The notes under the pieces are model-generated. The model had not been told where the DNA came from and did not search any database. It saw only the letters and a program-made list of their open reading frames with translations. Both the position numbers and the translations under genes were made by a program. This document shows positions 33,286-44,835 of a DNA stretch of 64,000 nt, one piece after another (the first letter of the stretch is position 1; each line of letters opens with the position of its first letter). Source of the stretch: Nymphaea colorata (lineage: Eukaryota > Streptophyta > Magnoliopsida > Nymphaeales > Nymphaeaceae); assembly GCF_008831285.2 (NCBI RefSeq), contig NC_045148.1, forward strand, positions 12,196,183 to 12,260,182, in the 5' to 3' direction.

Positions 33286-34769
33286 ATTTTCCATTGGGCG
33301 TGCTCTGATTTACATAAACTGTGGAATACCTACCACATACTCTCTCTCTCTCTCTTATTTGAAACTTTGAATATGAGCCAAGAAAGTGGAACCTTCTGCC
33401 ATTTTGCTTTCAAAAAACATTATAAGAAGTGCAGCAGAAGAATTGCTTCACTTCTAGGGTACCTAATCATGTTTTTCCTAACATTAAGTCAACAAATCAT
33501 ACTGTTTATGGAACGTTTTGTTGGGGAAGAAAATAGGTGTGCTTTAGAACATAAAATTTTGACACCTAATCATGTCTACCTTCCAACTAGGATCATATGT
33601 CGTACTTTTAGATGCCTTGATGACGATTTTTGAATATTTTAGAAAAATTCATGCAACTTTTAGTGAAATAACAGAAGCATGTTTTATTTCAAAAAATTCT
33701 GATTTAACCACCCATTTCAGCAATATGTGCTTGAACTCAAGCAGATAAAAAATGTAAGCATTGCAGGATTTGTTGTTCCTTCAAAAGTCAAGCATGTTTT
33801 TTGTGAATTGTTTAATTTCTCCTTGTAGAAAACATGTATGCACTTTGAGCTATGACAACCCTAGGTATCATAAATGAACTGTGACGAATAAATGTAAAGG
33901 ATTTAACCATTGAAAAAAAAAAGAATATTGCAGGGAAAGGGCATTACATCGTACTAGGTCTAAAATTTGTATTCTCTCTCTTTCTATCTTCCTTTTATTA
34001 CCACCCCCCTCTCTCTCTCTTGCATATTTGTGTGAGAAGAGTACTCTGATTGGCTGTCTCAATTCCTACCTATTTGCATTCTTAACCACCCACCTTTATG
34101 GAATTAGCCTGCTGTTATGAAAAAATATAAGAAAACTCTCCTCCACATTTATAAAAAATTAAAAGAAGGCTATTTTCCTCTTTTTCACCACAAAGTTACC
34201 TAACTGAGGATTGTCTATCGTTTGTTTGAGAGTTGGATAAAAGAAGAGCTACAAACTTTGCATTATTGAACTTTTCAAAAGCAATAAATAGATAAGCAAA
34301 AGATCAGTTTCATGCATTTTTCTGAAATGATTACAAGTTATAACTTGATGCCCCATTTTTTCCATGAGAAATTGAGAAACCAGCATCTTTGGACTAAATT
34401 AAACGATAATGCAATTGCATTTAAAATTTTCACTTCAAATGCATGTTCTAACTTCAATTTTCTAATTTTAGCAGTCAAAAAGGTATGGAAATTCCATAAA
34501 TAATAGCAAGTACGTTCAGGCAAAACTGTGTATCAAATAAAACTGACTACCATTTCCTGCATAAAATTTGTCCTTCATAATCTAACCAGCATCTCAGAGT
34601 TTGACAGGTCATATTTGTTTAGCAGATATTTTTATTCGACTGGAGTAAAGAAAACAGCCATACATCACAGAGTTTCAAGCAATCAGAACAATACTGCATT
34701 TTAAATTCAAATTCCTGGATGGAAGGGAAACCAAAGGCAACCATGCAAAGCTTCTAGCCTTATATTTAC
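33286..34769. other. Intron sequence next to the ArfGAP start exon
   Basis: AT-rich with CT tracts at 33339-33356 and 34007-34020. The frame at 33268-33633 has no recognisable domain and its composition is like its surroundings, so I do not call it a gene. The intron donor GTAAATATAAGG lies at its right end, on the minus strand. Confidence 0.45.
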
Positions 34770-34794
34770 CTGGAGAGGCCTTTCGACGGCTCAT
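34770..34794 (-). CDS. ArfGAP-domain protein, start-codon exon
   Basis: The coding part of a 72-base exon (34770-34841, minus). The acceptor is TTGTGTTAG|GTGAAG and the donor CTCCAG|GTAAAT. The start ATG at 34794 gives MSRRKASP and leaves one base, G. The ArfGAP exon at 5747-5831 begins with AA, so the join gives GAA (Glu) and continues NLRRLKD, an N-terminus of the right length and charge for a small ArfGAP. A second, upstream ATG in the same exon opens a nine-codon frame (MIEVSVTKP) whose TGA overlaps the main ATG. The long intron between the two coding exons is filled with retrotransposons. Linkage rests on phase and fit, not on transcripts. Confidence 0.6.
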
Positions 34795-35815
34795 GGTTTT
34801 GTTACGGAAACTTCAATCATAAAACAGTTCTCCGGCTTCACCTAACACAAACCAAGAATCAGCGGTAAAGAAATTCCTATGCAAAAACAAGCAAGTGTGT
34901 CGTAGACATAGAACTCAGGCAGTTCGACCAATTCACAGACTTAACGCCTGTATATTAAACCAGCAAAACAACAAAAACATGAAGAAAATGCATTTTTGAT
35001 AAAAAAGCAAAATCGTGGGGGTGTCAATTCAATTAGGAAGCAAAATCCACAAACCGCTACGAGACTAAATATGAGAATATCAACCTAACTTCAGATCAAG
35101 CGAGCAAGTTGAGAAACAGCCGTAATTACAGAAACAACAAAAATAAAATCGTGAGGACTATCAAAATGACAAAGTAACGATGTAGAACTGCGATTCGCCT
35201 ACTCGATATGAGATCGCCCGACGATGAGGAGCATTTTGCACCAGAACGGAGAATTCAGAACATAGTTACGCTTCTTACAGGTTTCTTTAATGCGAAAGAC
35301 AACTGAATCCACAGAATCCAATTTCCAACAAGAATTGCTACCGGAGGAATCTCCCCAATCTCAACACGGGCGCCGAATTATCAATTTTAAAAACTACGCA
35401 ATGTCACCAATATCTAAACCTCCTAATACAATAATATAAAGCAAAATCAGACCCAGAAAACTATTCTCGAAAGAAGGCTTGCTGAGAACCAAAACAGAAA
35501 AGATTGTCAAAAAATAAAACCTGTAATTCCAACAGATAGTCTTGAGAATTTGCCGGGAAAAAATGGACGAGTAATCTCCATAAATCCAAGAAAAGGCAAG
35601 CAACGTCGAAATCGCAGAACAATCTAATGAAAACACGATGGCGTGATCCGGGAGGTTCTGCGGTTTACGAATTTTTCATATCCGCAGAGAAAAATAAATG
35701 AGGGAAAATGAATCTAAGATGGACGGGAAAAGGAAACAACGAGAAACCCTTCAATAAATAAGTTCCACCTGAAAATTCAGCAACAAAACTCAGGAAAAGA
35801 AAGATCGTGAGTTGG
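34795..35815 (-). promoter_or_regulatory. Candidate 5' leader of the ArfGAP gene, with a leader intron
   Basis: Bases 34795-34841 are the untranslated part of the start-codon exon. Upstream there must be another exon. A good donor, CCT|GTAAGAAG, sits at 35279/35278 (minus strand). An alternative CAG|GTGGAA is at 35769. Transcription would start near 35800, about 30 bp from the TATA box. The exact leader structure is a guess. Confidence 0.4.
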
Positions 35816-35832
35816 AAGAAGTCGCGTTGGCT

Positions 35833-35846
35833 TATATATCTATATA
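35833..35846 (-). promoter_or_regulatory. Candidate TATA box of the ArfGAP gene
   Basis: Minus-strand TATATAGATATATA lies about 1 kb upstream of the start codon, at the edge of lower-AT sequence. It fits a promoter for the minus-strand gene. No other promoter element was proven. Confidence 0.4.
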
Positions 35847-35899
35847 CGCATCTTTCTTTTCCAACTATAAGTTCGCAATTTTTGACCAAAATGAATCAC

Positions 35900-36292
35900 G
35901 GGAAACGGTACGGAAGGCAGGAGGCTGAATGCTAGAAGTTGGTAAGAAGAAAGCTCACAAAAAAAATTGTGCAACTAATAGTTAAAAGGTTATTAAATAA
36001 TTAACAAAAAATTAGAAAAAATCAGATAGCGTTGGTAAAAGCTTATGTGGATAGTTATAATTAATTATGTCATATAAAAAAATATGAACTGCATTAAAAA
36101 ATCGGAAATATCGGTCGAATTCAAAATAAAGTTATTTCAAAAGCGAGTTTTCCAGGCTACACATGATAAAATGTGCCGCCGACAAGTAAGAAGCCATTTT
36201 CTCCACGCTTCCTCCACAAAGAAGGGATAGGTCAAGTTTTTCTTGTTTCTAAGACATGCGCTTACTTAACCTGCAGGTTGAGTAGGCTTGTA
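35900..36292. other. Upstream flank of the ArfGAP gene
   Basis: AT-rich sequence with no gene seen. Confidence 0.4.
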
Positions 36293-36560
36293 CATTCAGT
36301 CCAGCCAACTCAGGTTTAACTAAAATTCACTCAAAAAACTCGACTCAAGCTCGAGGTTAATGTATATTTAAAATGTTAATGAGTCGAGTTTGAGTTGTAA
36401 GAACTGGACTCATTTGGACTCGACTCGTTTTGATTACGTAAAACCCATGCATCATAGTTGAATTAGTTAAATGACTTAACAAGTTAAAAGAAACGAGACA
36501 ATTTAACAGAAACAAATTAATCGAGTCGAGCAGTAGCTGTAGTTTTTTCAGTCAAGTACC
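36293..36560. repeat. Dispersed repeat rich in GAGTCGAG, copy 1
   Basis: Contains ACTCGACTCAAGCTCGAG and ATGAGTCGAGTTTGAGTTG. The latter is shared with the copy at 58190-58400. Mutually complementary words suggest a fold-back (MITE-like) element, but clear terminal repeats were not found. Confidence 0.5.
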
Positions 36561-39500
36561 ATCACTCCTACTTGAATCGGAACAGGCCAATTGAGGGTTT
36601 GGAATAGGTAAATGCCCATTATCAATTAGCGTGAAGAAGACATTAATGTCCTGTCACCCTCTGCACCGAGTCAAAAAGCCAATAGTTCATATCAACCCTC
36701 ATCCAACCCCTTATTTTTTACTAAATAACTCAAATATTCACTGTTGTGAGGGTGCCCCGAACAATCCCCATTGTTTGGGTGTTCGGTGTTGTCAGCTGCT
36801 ACGAGAAACCTTCGCTACCTAGGCACATCTCCCCGTTCCAACTCATTTGGTCTCCATCTTTTGGTGGGTTACTTTTTTTTTCACGTAATCTTTTGGTTTT
36901 ATTGTTTCATTATATAAATATTTGACTATATCAGACAAAGAACACAGCTTGATTTAGATATGAGTTTGGTAAACGCAAATTGTACCAAACTGCTATCATT
37001 GCATAGTAATTGCTCAATTAGCACATGTACTGTTGTATAGTTCTGTGCCAAAAGTTAGTCGCATTTATTGTAATTGCTAGTATTAAACTGCCAATAACAT
37101 GTGTAAAAGTAAACCATTTCGAGAGGGTGTTGTTGTATGTAATGATCTAACGTTGCTCATAGTACATATTATGTGTGATATGTATATCGTTGTATTGTGT
37201 AGATTCAGCATTGCAACAATCAAGAGTGCCCTTACTAGGTTGCAATCTTCTTCCTCCAAGTGATACATGTTGAGTATTTTAAAGAACACCTAATGGCAAA
37301 CACTGAAGAAAAGAGGGTTGAAGAAAAGAAGAATGAAGAAATTAATGAGAGTTGAGAACAAAATAACAACTAAGTGGGCGTTGGAGGTAGAGAAGAAGAG
37401 GATGGAGCATAGAAGAAAGAAAGGGGGACCATAGCAAATGATTAAATAATTACAAAGAGAGAGTTCAATGAGAGGCACAAAAAAGTGAGAGATGTGGGGA
37501 GAGAAGAAAGGATGGAGCTAGGAAGAGAAGAGAGAAGAGATCTTTGCATGGACAAAATAAGTGAGAAGAAGGGACCGTTGCTGATAAGGGAGTTGTGGGG
37601 AGAGATAAGTGAACAAAGCAAAGAAGGGGAAGTTGTTGGGATATGTGAGGATCAGGATAGATCTGAAGAGGGGTGGTAAGTTCTCATGTAATATTATTGA
37701 TGTTATATAGAAATCATTTATGATATTGAGTAATTACGCAACAACTATATACAAGGATTTAATGATAACTATACGAACAATGTTCCACTAGATCACTCAA
37801 TTGTTTGCTTCTATTGTGTTCACATATGTTGTATGGTAGATTGAAATGAACAATAAAAGGAAAAGATGTGAAGATCGAGCACCAAAGTTATCAAAAAAGT
37901 TATTTAGCTCTTAGTTTGACAATGTTTCGTAATCAATGTTATCATCATGTGATGTTTATGATAGCCTATGAGTTTTGTTGTTACAAGGTTTAAAAAAAAA
38001 AGTTCAGATAGAGGGTGTTTGCAATGTAAGAAATTGCTAAACATTTACTTCACAAAACAATTTTTGCAAATTAAACAATGATATAATTTAAGTTGGTTTA
38101 AGGTGGCCGGCAAACTACTTTATATATGCTAAACCATTGTGCAGCTATTTATTGTATACGTTTATAGACAAAGATTTAATGCGAAGTTGGGGTTTACTTT
38201 GTACATTCGATAGTGACTACCATGTTATTGACAAATGTGAGACTTTCTTCTCTAGTAATGTATTTCATGTGAAATTTCTTGGGCATTGTCAGCATTATGT
38301 CAGTTCTCTATTAGTATGACTGGATGAGCAACTACTAGAAGTAGCTATTGCTAGGGGTGCACTTTGGCAAGATTCTAGAATATTGTTATTTGAAATTTGT
38401 TAGATGACAATGTATATATTGATGACAAAGTGGACCTCTCCTACCGAAACTTTTTACTTTGAAGGTTTTGAGATCACCATGACACAAGATCTAAGGATCA
38501 CAAGTCTGAAGTTTCATGGAAAAGTCATGCAATGAAGCATGCATTACATTAAAAGAATAAGTGCACGACTTGCCTAGGCAATTATGGCAAAGAAATGAAA
38601 GAACTATATGGTTAAGGAACTTTCAGAATGATGACGGTCTTTCAGCTATGAAAGAGATGGAAGGATGTTCCTACATGAGAGCACAAGTGGAATGTCAGCA
38701 AGAAAGAAGAAACATTTTCCTTTGTGACCTCTTAAATAAATGTCTAATGAGTGACAACCTTGGGTCATGAGTAAGTTCAAAGTGGATGCAATTTGTTAAA
38801 GACATTAAGCAAGTTGACTGTTATGCATGGGTATTGCTATGTTCGCCCATGTATAGCCAAATCCACATCGTGAAGAGTAAAAGACCATTAGAAGGTCTTA
38901 AAGGCCATTTATATTGATAGAAACACAATATTTGAGTTACTATTTTTATTGGTTTAAGTAGATCACTATGAAATTTTATTTATGCCATTCTTTAGGTTTG
39001 GTCATAGAAGCATGTATCCCTCATGAATCAATAAGTTGGCCTTGTTTCTCCAGGCAAATTCCCAAAGTTCAACATGTACAGACCTATGAAGGGCAAGGAT
39101 TATGTGGATGTTGATACTTATGTCACCATTATAGATGGGCTAATGCAATAAAAATTATGTCAAAGAAAATATATATTTTTTCTACTGTGTTGTATAAGGT
39201 AAATATAATGAACCATAATCTTTAATATATAGGCTGAATGGAAGCCATATGAGAAGGGAAAATGAAAACAAAAATGAGATCATTATGGCTATAATATTGA
39301 CCTGCAAATATGTTTGGTGTTGTGCATGAATGAGGCTAAGATGGCTCGTGATGGCCTAGTATTGGTCCAAGCTGACCTCGGATAGTCGACTCTTAAAGTG
39401 CTCAAGCCATGAAAGAGAATGGAAATAGTAGTGGACATCCAAAGGTGCAATGGCATGTTTTATATGTTAAGGTATTTGAGAACAAGAACCATTGAGGTGT

Positions 39501-39913
39501 CCAGGTTAGTCCATAGACTAGGGGAACATAGGCACCTGGTTACTATACTAACTATTGGTGATGGGTGTATCCTCATATTGAAAGTGATTGTATGATACTC
39601 CGCAAGTACATGCCATGCAAGGAGTATGCCAAGCTTTATCAGTGATGCATGACTGTTCTCTAGTGGCAGAGAACCCTCCAAAGATCCCTTCAACATACCT
39701 GGATCGTTCCTCCTATTAGACAACTAACACAACCCTAACACATGTTTATTTCGTAGTGGCAAAGAACCCCCCCAATATAGTCTCCTCAAATCCCTGGTAA
39801 GTGCATACCCAATTTGTGTGAACAAATAAAGAAGCTGGAAAAAGAAAGTTATAATTATTTGTAGAGTTAATTTTCTATTTTAATTCTTGCATTTTTGTTG
39901 TAAGATCACCATC
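36561..39913. other. Intergenic sequence without recognisable genes
   Basis: AT-rich. A purine-rich stretch at about 37290-37680 (GAAGAAAAG, GGAGAGAAG words) yields long but low-complexity frames. Frames near 38137-38319 and 38561-38770 have no domain I recognise. Confidence 0.4.
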
Positions 39914-41490
39914 TGTAGCGCTCGTTTTCATTGTAGGTCGGGTTGGAGCGGGTCCAAACTCGGACCCGCAACTTACTCGCATGGGAGCCCGACGCAAGGG
40001 CTCTTCTCCCTCACTCTCCTTAGTGCCTCCCTCTTCTTCCTCTTCGTCTCTTCCTCTGCGACGACCGCAACACAAAGAAGAAGGAGGCGGAAGAGATAGC
40101 AGCAACGGCAAAGGTGTAGGGCGACGGTGGTGGTGGCGCATAGGAAAGCCCATCAGTTTCCCTCTCTTCTTTCTTCTCCTCCCCCCTCTCTCGTTGTTTT
40201 CCTCTTCTGACGCCTCTCCCTCAATCCCGACTCTTCTCTGTCGAGTTCCCCTCTTTCTCTCGTTCTCCTCACTCGCATCTCTCTCTCTCTACGATCTATC
40301 TTACTCTCTCTTTGCCCACGCTCTCTGCTCGAGCCCTCTCCCTCAACCGAACACTCTTTGCACTCTCTCTTTCTTTCTTGCACCAGAACTTTCTCCCTCA
40401 CCCGAACCCTTGGTTCCCCCTCTCTCACTCGTCTTCAGCCTCCCACACAACTACTGTGGGCCTCTTCTAATGACAAACCCCTCTCTTAAACCTCTTTTTC
40501 GTTGTTTCTCATCATATTGATTGCTGTTTGGTTGGATTTCAGCTAGGAAAGTTTGTCATCCCCCTCTTACCAGCAATCAGGCCGTGTGGTTGGTGACAGC
40601 AGTGAGCAATCATTGGCATTGGTGCTTGATTGAACTCTTGAGGTGGCAGCCGAGAGCACTACAACAGTTTAGACTTTTAATTTGGGGTGAGGGAGGCCTA
40701 ATCGTGCATAAATTGTCGAATATTTGTTGTTGGAGCATGTATAATTATTAATTGAGCATGCTAGACTTAAGACTTGATAAATTAGAATGCATTTTGGAGA
40801 TGTTATTATTTTGGGGAAAGCCTAGGGCTATTTTGAGAAGGACGAGAATCCACGTGTATATCTATCTCTTTAGCATGATAGGTTGATTTTCGAAGCGATT
40901 AGGAAACATGATAGAGATTTGATGTGGTTGAGAAGATTTAGAACCATTTTCGGCAATATGTGGTGTATACTATTGTGAACATGTGAATTGTGGCATTAGT
41001 TGAGATAGAATACGTGAGTTGGGTGTAACTATTGGGAAGTTGCCTCAACTATGAAAGTAAGCGAAAAGTGTATTAGTGATTGGTTAAATCAAAAGCTCGG
41101 AACATAGATCATTGGGTGACAACATCAATGTTTTGGGTAGAGGCCTATTGGAGGGTTTTGTGAGTCGATACTACTCGTCGACACCCTCTTGAGGCGATGA
41201 CATGCCTCAATGATTATACTTTACACTTGTATAAATTGTAAAGCGAAATAAGTAGAAATCTTATCACTTGCTTATGTTTGCAGGTATACCGGGCACGTCC
41301 AGAAGACATTGAGCAACAAGACGTGAAGCTCGAGGCATTTTGAGTATTTTGTGGATGCGCGACAGGTATGGCGGCATCCCAGGCAAATCCCTGCCTGAGG
41401 CCAACTGTTGAATGTGTGTTTTGAGGATCGTTGGATCCCATAATTGTTATGTGATTGAATGAGTGTGATGTCATTGATGAATGTGCGCAT
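39914..41490 (+). mobile_element. Candidate Ty3/gypsy LTR or leader
   Basis: Begins TGTAGCGCTCG, a common start for plant gypsy LTRs. A hairpin with 8-bp arms GCGGGTCC/GGACCCGC follows at 39948-39969, then a strongly CT-rich segment at 40160-40430, then ordinary sequence. The 3' end is a guess. No primer site or gypsy proteins follow. The 179-codon frame at 39981-40520 is Ser/Leu/Pro low-complexity and not credible as a protein. Confidence 0.3.
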
Positions 41491-43194
41491 GAGATTAAAT
41501 GGTCATGTGATTAGTTTTGTTTTTAAAAGTACTATGCAATTGCATTGGCATTCTAGAATTGATAACTGCTTAGGACAGATGAGGTGGGGGATCGAGTCGA
41601 GTATCTCCTCAACCCGATTATGCATTATAAAGCATTATAGAATGATAACTGCATATGACAGCTATGAGCCAATCACAGATCGAGACTACTCTCCATGCTT
41701 TGGCTAAATTTTGAAAGATGTGATTGATGTGTTTGATCAAAATGAATATTGTGATGTGTAGCATATGCATTGCCATGGGCAATAATGCAATTGAATGAGA
41801 TTGAATCTGGTACACTCATTTAATAATTGTATATTGAATCAGTTGTGCCCAAAGCAACAACAGTAAGTCCTTCAAGTTAGTACTCTCAAGAGAACAAAGA
41901 TCAGTCCTTTCATTCAAGATACCAAAAGTGAGAACTGGTGCTAGGAAGTGAGCTATAAAGGGTACTATTATGGCGAAGACGCTAGATTCATTCTTGAGGA
42001 TGCCGCTTTGGTCCCTTGAGCTTTGTCAAGCAAGAAATTGCATTAAAAGATTAACAAGTGGTCACAGCTTTGCTGCTAACCTAGTTGGAAGTCATAGACT
42101 GTTCTATCAGAAAGAGATGGATGATGCTATGGCAGTGGGAAAATTGCCTACATGACTTGGAAGGACATATAGGAACAATAGGAACATAATACCAATTGTA
42201 CATATGGCAGGATTGAAGTCATCATTCCTTTGTCGCATTCAAAATCTTTTAGCCAATGTCACGAGATTTGTTTGAGACTATTATTCTTTCATTTCCACAT
42301 GATAAGCTATGAAGAGTCGCTCTCTATGTCATAAGGTTTCTTAGTGCAACATCTGTCACTCTCTCAACTCCCTTTGTAATTAGAAGAAGTTTATGCTTTT
42401 AGAGAATTCTTGGACTTGGTCGCCCTTGATTTTTTAGGTAGTCGTTTTGCTCATTTTCTTCATGAATTTGGCCATTTTGGGGCCTTATGTTCTTGTTTTT
42501 GTTTTCTTGACATTTTTGGCCAACCTTCACCTATAAGGGAAATACCTCATCAGCTCATAGGCTACTATAAAGCTTCATCGCTTTGATGGCCATGTAACAT
42601 TGTCATGTACAATATCATGTCTATCGGCCTTTCTAATGAACCCTTGTACCGAGTCTTCGGTTGGTCGTTCTCAAACTAGTTGGCCTTAGGTACGAGGTGT
42701 AGAACACCCCTCAAACTTACTTGTTCGAGCTCAAAATTCTTTAGAAGACACAACTGGACAAATATTCATAGACCGTACACTTTTCCAAAATAGATATAAA
42801 TCAACTTTATGCCTACCTAATACTTTTCAAGTACTTATCTATTGGAACGACTACTTGCCCTAATACTTCTACATTTTGCATGTTTTGTTCCGGTGAACTT
42901 AGTCGCTTGTTATTCAGCTAATTCTTGATACACTCTTGTTTTGCTAGAGGATTAATGCTAGTGACATTTCCTAGACTTTTGATGGCTTATAACATGGTCC
43001 TATCAAAACTTTTGTCTTTTGATTATCATCAAATCATTGGCTGAAATTTTCTTGTTCTTTTTAGAGAAATGAAAATCATTTGGTGGTCGCAATACACAAT
43101 ATGATAACTTGTTCAAAATATTTATCAAACTAGAAGTGCTTGTTTGAAATGTGCACCAAAGTGTGATAATATGCACTAAAATACAAAATCTTGT
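41491..43194. other. Intergenic sequence without recognisable genes
   Basis: No long frame, RNA gene or element end was recognised here. Confidence 0.4.
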
Positions 43195-43350
43195 ATTAAA
43201 ATGCGAAAGCTTGTATGCTTGTGGGTCCCGTACAAACATGAGTGCTTATCGGTCTCATACGAGTACAAATGCTTGTGAGTTTTGTGTGTGCTTGTGGGTC
43301 TAGTACGAATATGAGTACTTGAATGTGAGTGCTTGTGAGTACCAAAGTGC
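43195..43350 (+). repeat. Degenerate repeats of TGCTTGTGGGTC
   Basis: The words GTGCTTGTGGGTC, GTACGAATATGAGT and AATGCTTGTGAGT recur five to six times with irregular spacing of roughly 30 bp. On the minus strand this gives a THKH-rich translation, which is why frames appear there. Confidence 0.6.
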
Positions 43351-43639
43351 AAAGTTTTAAAACATGTATGCATTGAGATGCTAAATTGTAAAAACCAATT
43401 ATGCTTGAAAACTTGGGGCTCTTGAAAGGATCACAAAACTTGGAAAATCGGTTTACACTTGGATTTATATTTTGAAAATTTTGATCTTTTTCTTGTTGAA
43501 AAACCTTATGTGGCCATTTCATAATATATATATATGTACTGATATTAAGGGTGGGAAAGAGAATGCATGAGATGGAAGTCTGACTACCAACGGATAAATT
43601 GCATGCAAAAATACAAAGATGCTTAGATGTGGAAGAAGA

Positions 43640-44835
43640 ATCAACTTTTATTGCTCAAAACATTATAGGGGAGATCCCAACATCCCTATAGTGTATGAGA
43701 AACCATAAACAAAGCAATAACAAGTTCAATTTTAGCCACAACATCCTCCTCAGGCATCGCTTCCTCCACCATAAGCCTCGTGTCAATACAATCTTGTATG
43801 AGGTGTTTGAGATGAATACAATCTTCAATAATGTGGCCAAGAATTATGTGAAACTTGCAGAATTGATGTATGTTTTCCTTATTTGTCTGTGGATGGTCAA
43901 CTACCTCGGGGATCTTGCAAACTCTTTTTGCAATATGATATTCCAAAGTTTCCTCCTTCTTTTGTTGAGGTGAATTCTCTATTGCTCGTCTAACCTGGAT
44001 AATTCTGGTTGTTGCCTTTTGAAAAGGAGCTTTAGATGGCTTGCTTGTGTCCTTGTTCGATAGTGGCTTGCTTCACACAATGCTGATTTGTGGGTTTTTG
44101 ACTACAAAGACGACGTGCACCTGTGGATTTGTCTGACTTCTTGCTATTTTGCACAATTTCTTTTCTGAGATGGCCATTCTTGATGGTTCTTGATGGTTAT
44201 CTTAATCCTCTCTATTTTATTTGTTAAATCATAAAAATTTTGGTACTCATGTTGTACAAGATGATAACGGAGATGGACCTAAAATTCCCTGAGAATCATA
44301 GTAAGTGCATGGACCTCGGGCATCACGGTTCTACGTTTGATGCTTGCAGTCCGTCACTGTTGGGTATATTCTTTTGTTGATTCTCCAAGCTCTTGGTGGA
44401 GGTTAATAAGAGTGTCAATGGTGGGCACTATGGAAAGATTAGACTCATATTTCTCAACAAATGCATTAACTACTTCATCGAAGTCCTCCATTTGAGTGGG
44501 ATCAATGGTTTTTAGGTACCATTGAACTACTTCCTCTTCAAGATTTCATGGAAAACAAATGAATAAGGTCTTGTTGTTATTTGTGAATTTTCTGCACTCT
44601 ACGAATAAAATGGATAGAAAGGGTAATGGGGTTTCCTTTATCCTTGAAGTTATTGAACTTGTATACCAATTCATCAAGATCTTCATCATTAACCCTCCCG
44701 GAGATAGGAAGATAGCTGGACTTCGTGAAGAAAGATAGACATAAAAGAAATAAAAAATGAGATAGGAAGATAGCTGGACTTCGTGAAAAGAGACTGTGCC
44801 TGATCGACCTAATAGGAGGTTTGGACTTCACGTGT
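43640..44835 (-). pseudogene. Decayed Ty3/gypsy gag (Tat/Ogre-like)
   Basis: In minus orientation, from the right: DELVYKFNNFKDKG, then in another frame EEEVVQWYLKTIDPTQM and FDEVVNAFVEKYESN. That is the classic retrotransposon gag domain of plant gypsy elements (LxWYxxLxPxxIxxWxxLxxxFxxKYxxN). Next come LINLHQELGESTKEY and EYTQQ. At 43946-43686 there is a C-terminal knuckle-like region with CKFHIILGHIIEDC and LKHLIQDCI, matching the CxFHxxxGHxTExC pattern of the same group. Several stops and shifts. No protease or pol was found to the left. Confidence 0.75.

Larger units (their letters stand above)
5832..34769 (-). other. Giant (about 28.9 kb) intron of the ArfGAP gene
   Basis: Inferred from the donor GTAAAT at 34769-34764 and the acceptor CAG at 5834-5832 (minus strand), with matching phase between the two flanking coding exons. 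It contains element K, a gag scrap, B, the C/D block, E, the tail of F, full-length G and a minisatellite. Excluding these, only about 6-7 kb is unassigned. That the two exons are spliced together is an inference and needs transcript evidence. Confidence 0.6.

Noticed and set aside
33268-33633. 121-codon plus-strand frame as a gene inside the intron
   Set aside because: No recognisable domain, composition like flanking intron, opposite strand to the gene.
38137-38770. Possible MULE transposase remnants
   Set aside because: A faint resemblance (CETFFSS) to a MULE motif, but no second motif and no terminal repeats.
39981-40520. 179-codon plus-strand frame as a gene
   Set aside because: Ser/Leu/Pro low-complexity translation of a CT-rich tract, no domain, overlapping low-complexity frames on the other strand.
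43176-43522. His/Thr-rich minus-strand frames as metal-binding proteins
   Set aside because: They are translations of the TGCTTGTGGGTC repeats.
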